Shown: positions 1 through 6,321 of the stretch, in pieces
Layout: each line of letters starts with the position of its first letter
Position numbering within the stretch: the stretch's first letter is position 1
Source: CAYVQU01 sp964453155
Lineage (GTDB): Bacteria; Chloroflexota; Anaerolineae; Anaerolineales; UBA11858
DNA: 26,170 bases
Reading direction: 5' to 3'
NCBI GenBank assembly: GCA_964453155.1
Contig: CAYVQU010000066.1
Coordinates: 1-26,170, forward strand
Translations under genes and position numbers: made by a program
The notes under the pieces: model-generated
The model's database searches: none
What the model was told of the DNA's origin: nothing
Seen by the model: only the letters and a program-made list of their open reading frames with translations

Positions 1-102
1 TGCTTGGGGTTGGTGTGTGATTTTGTTTCACCCCCGAATCATTGAAAAGATACGTATGTTACCACAAATTTGTCGGATTTCAATAATCAATTCCCCGCGT
101 GA

Positions 103-269
103 TAGGGCAATCACATGTTCCCCAAACAGGGCGACTAAAGTCGCTGCAACCATCGCTGACGCTCCAGCGAAACCTGCCTACGCAGGTTGAATTCCAGTCG
201 CCGCAGGGCGACTTCGTAGGTGTCGGTGCAGTTTCAACTGACGTATTAAGGCTACATGCGATTGCCCTA
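103..269. repeat. MITE-like structured repeat with terminal inverted repeats
   Basis: The ends are inverted repeats: TAGGGCAATCACATG at 103-117 and the complement of TAGGGCAATCGCATG at 255-269 (14 of 15 match). Between them lies a chain of short hairpins: 131-144 (GCGACT/AGTCGC), 153-170 (TCGCTG/CAGCGA), 171-188 (AACCTGC/GCAGGTT), 197-212 (GTCGCC/GGCGAC) and 229-240 (CAGTT/AACTG). An imperfect direct repeat, CCGAATCATTGA at 34-45 and CCGAATCATCGA at 291-302, brackets the element. No transposase gene is present, so this looks like a non-autonomous interspersed repeat. Only one copy lies in the window, so the family relationship is inferred from structure. Confidence 0.6.
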
Positions 270-314
270 CCCCGCGCGAGAAGCTCTAGACCGAATCATC
301 GAGAAATGAAAGAC

Positions 315-355
315 TAAAAAATAGCAAGGCCGTTCCTGTCAGGAACGGCCTTGCT
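315..355 (-). terminator. Rho-independent terminator of the 4380-399 operon
   Basis: A perfect 15-bp stem (arms 323-337 and 341-355, 3-base loop) begins about 45 bases past the end of the last minus-strand gene. Read on the minus strand it is followed by a T run (ATTTTTTAG), as in an intrinsic terminator. No such T run follows on the plus strand. Confidence 0.85.
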
Positions 356-398
356 TGATTCACACGAGATAGAGAATTAAATCGACAGCAAGAAATTT

Positions 399-1202
399 TC
401 AGTCAATGACTTCCCAAAACGAATCATCCTTTCGAAAATGGAGTTTATGCACCGGGGCCCCCGCCATGATCTGCCCCCACCGGCTAACCAGTACTTTATT
501 CCGCACCGGGTCTGCGGGGATGACGGGGGTACAGGTCAGTAACTCGGCCAAGCCTTCGGCCGTAGAGATGGATTCAACCCACACATTTTTGGATTGGATC
601 AAGCGATAAAACCGCATCAGAGGGGCCTGCCCTTTGCTGGGGCTGGTCTGGCTGGGGTTCCAAAACGGCGTGCCGTAAACCAGCCAGCGACCGTTTTCGG
701 GCAAAACCATGATGATATCGTCGTTCAAGACTGTATCATTCTCTGAGAGCCGCGCGACCGTTGTTTTTCCACTGCCCGAATAGCCAAAGAACACGTAGGC
801 TTGTTCGTCGCGAGCCACCGCCGCGGCGTGCATGAGCAGGCCGCCTCGATCAAATACCAAAATGCAATAGACCAATTGCACAAAGGCGTCGATTGCGCGT
901 AACGTGGTCGCCGGTGAGGTGGTTAATAACCCTTGCTGCTGGTCGAGGTGAATGTGACCCTCGCAGGACCGCATCCGATAATCAATTCGATCGCCGCGAA
1001 AGGTGATTTCTTGGTCTTTTTCGGTGTAGACTTTTTCAGCGGCTTGCTGGAGAATGCGAATGACAAACTGGGGCGGCTGGGAGGATCGGAACAATTTATA
1101 GAACGGATTAAATCCGGCGATAATATCGGCGTGGTTCGTTTCAATACCTACCGTTATGCCAGCAATCTCCAGGGTTGTGGCGTAATTGAAGTCAGATTTC
1201 AT
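399..1202 (-). CDS. HprK-like P-loop protein (HPr kinase-related)
   Basis: The 267-residue protein resembles the C-terminal ATPase part of HPr kinase/phosphorylase and the HprK-related kinases of RiPP gene clusters. Visible motifs are MHAAAVA (124-130), a P-loop GYSGSGKTT (140-148), an acidic LNDD pair (159-162) and YGTPFW (176-181). Family members phosphorylate serine or other small hydroxyl substrates with ATP or pyrophosphate; the substrate here is unknown. It is the last gene of a minus-strand operon, and its ATG overlaps the stop of the upstream membrane-protein gene (ATGA at 1199-1202), so translation is probably coupled. No HPr, PTS, PqqD-like or lasso-peptide gene is nearby. A terminator follows. 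The fold call is fairly safe; the substrate is open. Confidence 0.7.
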   Translation of the reverse strand: MKSDFNYATTLEIAGITVGIETNHADIIAGFNPFYKLFRSSQPPQFVIRILQQAAEKVYTEKDQEITFRGDRIDYRMRSCEGHIHLDQQQGLLTTSPATTLRAIDAFVQLVYCILVFDRGGLLMHAAAVARDEQAYVFFGYSGSGKTTVARLSENDTVLNDDIIMVLPENGRWLVYGTPFWNPSQTSPSKGQAPLMRFYRLIQSKNVWVESISTAEGLAELLTCTPVIPADPVRNKVLVSRWGQIMAGAPVHKLHFRKDDSFWEVID

Positions 1203-1681
1203 TGTTTGGCGCTCTTTCGATCGGATAATTTCTGTGGCGATATAATAATTGCAGCTACGCCCATCAATATTGCCCCGAGGAATAAGTTCAACCAGTTCGA
1301 ATATCCAGCTTCTTGAATTATCGGGCCATGCTGATTGCGTCCCCCGGTGGCCTCAATTTCCTCGAGAAAATAATAGTATGTTCTTCCTGTTTTAGCCTGG
1401 GTATCCGTAAAGACGTAATCTTCGCCGGTCAAGGGGTCGGCGGCCGGGGGAATCAACTGCTGATTGACCTGCTCAAACGGACCATCTTCAGTTTCCGCGC
1501 GAAGGATATTAAATCCAACGGTATCTAATTCGCTGGCGGTTTGCCATTCGATTTGGATGGCGGCATACCCCCAACTTTTAATACTGATTATGATAAAGAT
1601 GAAGCCCCCAATTGCTAATGCGACCCCCAAAAGGGTCGTACTCCATTTCTGAATGATGGCTTTGTTGTTCTGATTGTTCAT
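1199..1681 (-). CDS. Two-TM protein with fibronectin type III-like domain
   Basis: The 160-residue protein has an N-terminal hydrophobic segment (about 14-35), an extracytoplasmic beta-rich region (about 41-112) and a second membrane helix (about 129-148), then a short basic tail. The middle region has the pattern IEWQTASELDTVGFNILRA followed by a TYYYFLEE strand, typical of Fn3-like domains in surface proteins. It starts at an ATG overlapping the stop of the TIM-barrel gene and ends overlapping the start of the HprK-like gene, so it is translated with both. It may present or anchor something at the membrane, but no catalytic residues are seen and its function is not known. Confidence 0.6.
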   Translation of the reverse strand: MNNQNNKAIIQKWSTTLLGVALAIGGFIFIIISIKSWGYAAIQIEWQTASELDTVGFNILRAETEDGPFEQVNQQLIPPAADPLTGEDYVFTDTQAKTGRTYYYFLEEIEATGGRNQHGPIIQEAGYSNWLNLFLGAILMGVAAIIISPQKLSDRKSAKQ

Positions 1682-2553
1682 GCAGTTCGCGCGTGAATAA
1701 TTTCCAAAGATTTGACCGCGGCGGCCAAATCTAGTTCAAAAATAACCGGGCCAGAAAAATTACTGGTTTCCAATGTACTTAGAAATCGGTGAATATCTAG
1801 GTCGCCCTTGCCTAAGGCCTGATGATCCTGTCCATAACCGATTTTCCCTGGCACGACTGGGCAATCGTGTAAATGGAATTCGGAAATTCTTGGTAACGCT
1901 TGTTCCAGGGCTGCAAAAAATTCGATCTCACCCGAAAATCCAGCCAAAATATGCCCGGTATCAAAACAAATGGATAGATCAAGTTCTTCCGCCAGGGCCA
2001 ACGTCATCGCAAAGGGAAATTCAATGGTCTCGATGGCCAATTTACGGCTGGGAATGCCAGTTTCGGCCAATATTTTCTGAATACTTTCCCGGGCGCCACT
2101 CTGAAATTGTCCTAACAGATACTGCTTGGCCAGGTCAGGCAACTTCATTCGATAGAATTCGGCGGCTAAAGCCCCGGTCGCGTGGAAAACATAGACTTCC
2201 GGTTCCAAGGGGGCAACGGTGTTGAGATGATCGATGGTGGCGGTTACCGAACCAGCCCGCACTGGCGTTAGCGGGGTAGAGGGTTCAACTGACCACAAGG
2301 GCAAATGGACGGTGTAGGCCAAGCCCAATTCTTGTTTCAGGGCGGCTAATTCAGGAATCGCAGCGGGTGAATACAGCTGAGGCAGTAGCATTTCTAAATC
2401 ACCACCGAGTTCGATTAATTTAAAGCCGGTGGCCGCGATCTGGCGAACAAGGTCGGCATGACTGAAAGTGGCCAGATGCCCGGCCAAATCGGCCGGGGGC
2501 AAATCCGGCGGGACTAATAAACTCATCTGGGTGGACATAACACCGTAGCGCAT
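1678..2553 (-). CDS. AP-endonuclease/xylose-isomerase-type TIM barrel protein, CbiR-like
   Basis: The 291-residue protein has the order of metal-ligand motifs of xylose isomerase-like TIM barrels: YTVHLPL (H83), YVFH (H124), AIETIEFPF (E175), CFDTGH (D198, H201), EFHLHD (H227, H229), a DH pair (243-244) and IFEL (E273). The TVHLPL block, the DHQAL segment and the closing SLEII recall the cobamide-remodelling phosphodiesterase CbiR, but sugar-phosphate isomerase/epimerase members share the same scaffold. No other cobamide gene is visible, so CbiR is a suggestion. A good Shine-Dalgarno (AAAGGAG, 2559-2565) overlaps the stop of the upstream HD gene, with 10 bases between the two genes. The downstream gene overlaps by ATGA. 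Confidence 0.65.
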   Translation of the reverse strand: MRYGVMSTQMSLLVPPDLPPADLAGHLATFSHADLVRQIAATGFKLIELGGDLEMLLPQLYSPAAIPELAALKQELGLAYTVHLPLWSVEPSTPLTPVRAGSVTATIDHLNTVAPLEPEVYVFHATGALAAEFYRMKLPDLAKQYLLGQFQSGARESIQKILAETGIPSRKLAIETIEFPFAMTLALAEELDLSICFDTGHILAGFSGEIEFFAALEQALPRISEFHLHDCPVVPGKIGYGQDHQALGKGDLDIHRFLSTLETSNFSGPVIFELDLAAAVKSLEIIHARTA

Positions 2554-2558
2554 AAATG

Positions 2559-2565
2559 CTCCTTT
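2559..2565 (-). promoter_or_regulatory. Shine-Dalgarno site of the TIM-barrel gene
   Basis: AAAGGAG lies five bases before the ATG at 2553 and overlaps the TAA of the HD gene (2564-2566). It fixes the start and suggests reinitiation by ribosomes ending the upstream gene. Confidence 0.7.
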
Positions 2566-3151
2566 ATCGATTGGCGCGTAATTGGGTGATGATTGCGGTT
2601 AATTCTGGCACCGAAATTTCTTTTTCTGCTGATTGGTAAAAATCACTGAGATCAATTTCATGCTGTTGTTCATACACGCTGGCCTGGAGCGCCATTTCAA
2701 GCTTGTCAATCTGGTGGATAAATTGGGCTTCTGGGGTCTGGTGATCTTCATATTCAGCCCATACTTCCAGATATGCCGCGCCATTGGGGAGCTTTTCGAA
2801 AACTTGAGTGGCCGCTTTTTTTTCTAACGCATGTTTTTCTGCTGACCCGATTTCTGTTCCAGGAACAATATCACCGGCGTAAATCTCTCCAAAATCATGG
2901 ATCAAAGCCATTTTTAGCAATTTGGCGCGGTCTAATGCTGGAAAATACGCGTCTGCCAGAAGCAGGGCTAATACGGCCACGCCAAAACTGTGTTCGGCTA
3001 CACTTTCACATTTCTCAGGCTGAATCCCGCGCATGAGCCAGCCTTGCCGATAGAGCTGTTTCAAGTGCACAAATTCATAATAGACTTGAATGACGGGCAG
3101 CGTTTCATGGCCTTCGAGCGCTGAAATGGGGATTTTGGCTTTGGTTTTCAT
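2564..3151 (-). CDS. HD-domain phosphohydrolase, YfbR/HDDC2-like 5'-deoxynucleotidase
   Basis: The 195-residue HD-superfamily protein shows HSFGVA (H54), HDFGEI (H85, D86, E89) and QIDKLEMA (D149), the metal-binding set of the YfbR/HDDC2 group, which removes the 5'-phosphate from deoxynucleoside monophosphates. The length fits the family. I chose the ATG at 3151 because it overlaps the stop of the upstream hydrolase as ATGA (3148-3151) and the HD homology begins soon after; a longer frame to 3214 would run through the hydrolase 3' end. Beside a carbamoylase/ureidohydrolase-type enzyme and a deaminase-family gene, a role in nucleotide turnover is reasonable. Confidence 0.8.
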   Translation of the reverse strand: MKTKAKIPISALEGHETLPVIQVYYEFVHLKQLYRQGWLMRGIQPEKCESVAEHSFGVAVLALLLADAYFPALDRAKLLKMALIHDFGEIYAGDIVPGTEIGSAEKHALEKKAATQVFEKLPNGAAYLEVWAEYEDHQTPEAQFIHQIDKLEMALQASVYEQQHEIDLSDFYQSAEKEISVPELTAIITQLRANR

Positions 3152-4380
3152 GATGAGCCATATTCGAGTACAGTTTGTAACAGCACATTGGCCCCATTGA
3201 CACAGTCTTGCCATTCAGCGGACTCGCGCGGCGAATGACTGCCACCCGCAGAGGGGATAAAGATCATCCCAGTGGGGCAGAGGTCAGCGAGTGATTGGGC
3301 ATCATGACCGGCCCCCGAAGCCAACGCGATCGTCGAAAGTCCCAGGTTTTCGGCAGAACGCTTGAGAAACTTTTGGAAATTTTTCGACATCACTGCCGGG
3401 GCATGCCGCCCTAAATCTTCAATTTCTAAACGCAAATCACTTTCGGCAGCCGCGGTTTTGGCAATCTGCACGACATCTTGTTTAAGATTGGTCAAAGTCT
3501 TGGGGTCTGGCGCTCGATATTCCAGTGCGACGCTAACTTTTTCGGGAACGATGTTGAATGCCCTGGGCGAGAAATCCATATAACCAACGTTTGCGGTGCA
3601 ATCTGGGTATCGGCCTCGCACCAGGCGATGTAGCCGGGTGGTAAATAAGCTGGCCCCTTGGGCGGCGTCCTGCCGCTGATCCATCGGAGTAGTACCGGCG
3701 TGGTCGGCTCGGCCCGCAAAGTGGAGCCGAAGGGAGTCGATTCCAACAATGCTGGTAACAATGCCGATATCCGCCTTAGCCAACTCAAGGCGCGGGCCTT
3801 GTTCGATATGCAGCTCCAAATATCCGGCTAGTTTCTCAGGATCTCTCCGAGCACTCAATAAGCTGTCCACGGTTAAACCAGCCTGGGTCAGGCCTTGCGC
3901 CAATTGATCTTGACCACCACGCACGGATGTCAGCATTTGCGGTGTTAGTTTACCCGTAAAGGCAAAACTTCCTAGTAATCCCGAAAAAGTTCCCTCCTCA
4001 TCCGAAAAATCAATGGCCTCAACGTGAAAGGGTAATTGCGCGGCATGGTCTTGCAACTGAAGTACGACTTCAAGGGCCGCCACCACGCCCAAGGCGCCGT
4101 CAAAGCGCCCGCCGTGGGGAACTGAATCCAGATGTGAGCCAATCAATAGACTGGGGGCCTCTGATGGTCCGCACTCGAATCGAGCTGAATGATTGCCCGC
4201 GCCGTCGATATTTACCTGCAACCCGGCAGCCTGAGCGGTTGTTCGAAACCAATTGCGGGCCGCAAAGTGATCTGGGCTAAATGCCGGTCGGTGGACGCCG
4301 CCAGCCGGCGTGGCACCGATTTTAGCCAGCGCTTCGAAATTCGTCCTAAACCGTTCTGAATTGATATGATATGAGGTCAT
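3148..4380 (-). CDS. M20-family amidohydrolase (N-carbamoyl-L-amino acid hydrolase/allantoate amidohydrolase type)
   Basis: The 410-residue protein has the two-metal centre of the hydantoinase/carbamylase branch of family M20: GSHLDSVPHGGRFDG (H83, D94), SDEEGTFSG (E128, E129), LHIEQGP (H191) and GGSHSPRE (H382), plus GAGHDA (356-361). Such enzymes hydrolyse N-carbamoyl-L-amino acids, ureidopropionate or allantoate, releasing ammonia and CO2 in pyrimidine or purine breakdown; the exact substrate cannot be read from sequence. It leads a five-gene operon. No Shine-Dalgarno precedes the ATG, but TATAAT lies eight bases upstream, suggesting a leaderless mRNA. Confidence 0.85.
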   Translation of the reverse strand: MTSYHINSERFRTNFEALAKIGATPAGGVHRPAFSPDHFAARNWFRTTAQAAGLQVNIDGAGNHSARFECGPSEAPSLLIGSHLDSVPHGGRFDGALGVVAALEVVLQLQDHAAQLPFHVEAIDFSDEEGTFSGLLGSFAFTGKLTPQMLTSVRGGQDQLAQGLTQAGLTVDSLLSARRDPEKLAGYLELHIEQGPRLELAKADIGIVTSIVGIDSLRLHFAGRADHAGTTPMDQRQDAAQGASLFTTRLHRLVRGRYPDCTANVGYMDFSPRAFNIVPEKVSVALEYRAPDPKTLTNLKQDVVQIAKTAAAESDLRLEIEDLGRHAPAVMSKNFQKFLKRSAENLGLSTIALASGAGHDAQSLADLCPTGMIFIPSAGGSHSPRESAEWQDCVNGANVLLQTVLEYGSS

Positions 4381-4388
4381 CGGCGCAG

Positions 4389-4394
4389 ATTATA
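4389..4394 (-). promoter_or_regulatory. -10 box, probable leaderless promoter of the minus-strand operon
   Basis: A consensus TATAAT on the minus strand ends eight bases before the ATG at 4380, which would put the transcription start at or next to the A of the ATG. The -35 region is poor and no ribosome-binding site is seen. Confidence 0.6.
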
Positions 4395-4456
4395 ATCGGT
4401 CTTTAGAATTCGGACGAGTTCCAGGGGAAAATCACATCAGGGTTTCAAAGTTGCAG

Positions 4457-4462
4457 TAAAAT
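4457..4462 (+). promoter_or_regulatory. -10 box, probable leaderless promoter of the deaminase gene
   Basis: TAAAAT ends seven bases before the ATG at 4470, leaving no room for a leader. It is the divergent counterpart of the box at 4389-4394, with the two -10 boxes about 62 bases apart. No good -35 or Shine-Dalgarno is seen. Confidence 0.5.
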
Positions 4463-4469
4463 TGGGGCT

Positions 4470-5498
4470 ATGGTTCACAATAATTGGTTTGATGAAATTC
4501 CCAAAGTAGAATTACATCTTCATCTAGAGGGAGCCATTCCCTATTCGGCCTTGTGGGATTTGGTTGAAAAATATGGTGGTGACCCCGCGGTGCCAACCCT
4601 CGACCATCTGAAAGAAAAATTTATATTCCTAGATTTCCCCCATTTTATTGATACCTGGGTGTGGAAAAATCAATTTTTGCGAGAATATGAGGACTTCACC
4701 TTTATCGCGACCGCCGTGGCCAAAGATTTAGCCTCGCAGAATATTCGCTATGCCGAGATCTTTTTTTCTCCACCCGATTTTCACCGCCACGGGTTGACGA
4801 CTCAGCGGCTAGCCGAGGCAATTTGGCGCGGAATCGCAAAGGTGCCGGATATTGAAATTGCCCTGGTCCCCGATTTAGTCCGGGATTTTGGCCCCAAAAA
4901 AGCCGCGGTTACCCTGGCAGAAATTAACGAGGCTCGATCTTATGGAATCATCGGCGTGGGTTTGGGGGGCTCAGAGCATAATTGGCCTCCTGAACTATTT
5001 CGCGAGGTCTATGCCCAGGCCCAGCAACTGGGGTTTCGTTCCAGTGTCCATGCTGGAGAGGCCGCGGGGGCAGCCAGTATTTGGGGCGCGATAAATGAAC
5101 TTAAACCAGACCGCATTGGTCATTGCACCCGGGCCGGGGAAGATCCTAAACTGCTAGATTACCTGGCTGCCGAACAAATCCCGCTTGAAATGTGTCCGGT
5201 ATCTAATGTTTGTACTGGCGTTGTTGAACATATTACAGATCATCCTGTTCGTGAATTTTTTAAACGCGGATTATTCCTGACCGTCAACACGGATGATCCC
5301 AAAATGTTCGGCAATTCTTTGGCGGAAGAATATCAGGTCCTGGTAGCTGAATTGGGTTTCTCGTATGCAGATATTCAAACCCTGATTCTGAACGGAATTC
5401 AAAGTTCCTGGTTATCCGCTGACCGTAAACACCAACTCGCTCAGGAATTTCAAAGCGATCCTAATTGGAGCGAGAAATCATTTTGTGAAGAATATTAA
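4470..5498 (+). CDS. Adenosine deaminase-family purine deaminase
   Basis: The 342-residue TIM-barrel metalloenzyme carries the family signature: VELHLHLEGA (Zn ligands H16, H18), VHAGE (H194, E197), RIGHC (H218), EMCPVSN and VNTDDP (D275, D276). These build the zinc and base-binding site that hydrolytically deaminates adenosine or related purines. The usual GxDLxGxE block is replaced by GVGLGGSE (162-169) and the usual HG after RIG by HC, so the exact substrate (adenosine, adenine or a modified nucleoside) is uncertain. It is transcribed away from the carbamoylase/HD operon, which supports a shared role in nucleotide breakdown or salvage. A TAAAAT box seven bases upstream suggests a leaderless mRNA. 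Confidence 0.85.
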   Translation: MVHNNWFDEIPKVELHLHLEGAIPYSALWDLVEKYGGDPAVPTLDHLKEKFIFLDFPHFIDTWVWKNQFLREYEDFTFIATAVAKDLASQNIRYAEIFFSPPDFHRHGLTTQRLAEAIWRGIAKVPDIEIALVPDLVRDFGPKKAAVTLAEINEARSYGIIGVGLGGSEHNWPPELFREVYAQAQQLGFRSSVHAGEAAGAASIWGAINELKPDRIGHCTRAGEDPKLLDYLAAEQIPLEMCPVSNVCTGVVEHITDHPVREFFKRGLFLTVNTDDPKMFGNSLAEEYQVLVAELGFSYADIQTLILNGIQSSWLSADRKHQLAQEFQSDPNWSEKSFCEEY

Positions 5499-5551
5499 GT
5501 AGATTTCGGAAAGTGTCTGAAAAACAATTCGTGTTCAAACCGAAATCTACT
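5498..5551. repeat. Inverted repeat, hairpin 1 of a tandem pair
   Basis: Perfect 12-bp arms, AGTAGATTTCGG (5498-5509) and CCGAAATCTACT (5540-5551), enclose a 30-base loop. The left arm begins on the last base of the deaminase stop codon. No T run follows directly, so it is not a standard terminator. It shares the CGGAAA / CAAACCG inner boundary with the next hairpin. Confidence 0.6.
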
Positions 5552-5554
5552 CAG

Positions 5555-5604
5555 GCGTAGCGGAAAATCTTTCATTTTTTATTTCAGAGATCAAACCGCT
5601 ACGC
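5555..5604. repeat. Inverted repeat, hairpin 2 of a tandem pair
   Basis: Perfect 9-bp arms, GCGTAGCGG (5555-5563) and CCGCTACGC (5596-5604), enclose a 32-base AT-rich loop. The loop holds TTTCAGA (5582-5588), the complement of TCTGAAA (5516-5522) in the first loop. The hairpin ends 19 bases before the ABC ATPase start, so it would be in that gene's leader if transcription comes from upstream. Confidence 0.55.
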
Positions 5605-5623
5605 ACTAACAAAGAGGCCAACG

Positions 5624-6319
5624 ATGAAAATTGTAGAAACTAGCAACCTTACCAAGATTTATGGTAGCGGCGAAGCCCAGGTAAACGCCTTGGATGGGGT
5701 TTCGATCCACGTCGATACTGGCGAATTCGTCGCAGTGATGGGACCCAGTGGCTGTGGGAAATCGACCCTGCTGCATATGTTAGGGGGGTTGGATCGCCCC
5801 ACCGACGGCACCGTCAAAATTGAAGGGCAAGATTTAAGTAAACTGAACGATGATGCCCTTACGGACCTGCGCCGCGAACATATTGGGTTTATCTTTCAGT
5901 TTTTCAACCTGATCCCGACCTTATCAGCTGTGGATAACACGGCCCTACCGCTCGTTTTAGGCGGCACAAAGCCCACGGATGCCCAGGTTAAAGCCACTGA
6001 ATGGCTTGAAAAACTAGAAGTCGCCGATCGCAGCACCCACCGACCTGAAGAACTTTCTGGTGGTCAACGCCAACGGGTGGCAATCGCCCGTTCTTTGGTC
6101 ACCGATCCTACTCTGATCCTGGCTGATGAGCCCACAGGGAACCTTGATTCGCAGGCGGCCGAAGAATTTGCAACTTTGTTACGCGAAATCGTCGACCGGT
6201 GGGATCGCAGCATTTTGCTCGTGACCCACGATCCCCGAATTTCATCTTTCGCAGATCGGATCATCCACATGAAGGATGGGAAGATCACTGATGAAACCGT
6301 AAATAAGAACGGAGGCTAG
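5624..6319 (+). CDS. ABC transporter ATP-binding protein (LolD/MacB class)
   Basis: The 231-residue ATPase is complete: Walker A GPSGCGKST (about 40-48), Q-loop at Q92, signature LSGGQ (144-148), Walker B LILADEP (164-170) and switch H202. The sequence style (FQFFNLIPTLSAVDN, LADEPTGNLD) is that of the LolD/MacB/FtsE-like subgroup, which drives mechanotransmission-type permeases rather than importers. An AGAGG Shine-Dalgarno precedes the ATG. The permease starts two bases after its stop, so both are in one operon. No MacA-like adaptor is present, so whether the pair exports a small molecule or peptide or extracts lipoproteins cannot be decided. Confidence 0.92.
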   Translation: MKIVETSNLTKIYGSGEAQVNALDGVSIHVDTGEFVAVMGPSGCGKSTLLHMLGGLDRPTDGTVKIEGQDLSKLNDDALTDLRREHIGFIFQFFNLIPTLSAVDNTALPLVLGGTKPTDAQVKATEWLEKLEVADRSTHRPEELSGGQRQRVAIARSLVTDPTLILADEPTGNLDSQAAEEFATLLREIVDRWDRSILLVTHDPRISSFADRIIHMKDGKITDETVNKNGG

Positions 6320-6321
6320 TC

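Noticed and set aside
99..317. A 72-codon plus-strand frame across the repeat
   Set aside because: It runs through inverted repeats and hairpins, has no ribosome-binding site and no protein-like features; the repeat explains the sequence.
399..1202. HprK-like gene as part of a lasso-peptide or other RiPP cluster
   Set aside because: No PqqD-like protein, asparagine-synthetase-like cyclase, peptidase or short precursor gene is present nearby.
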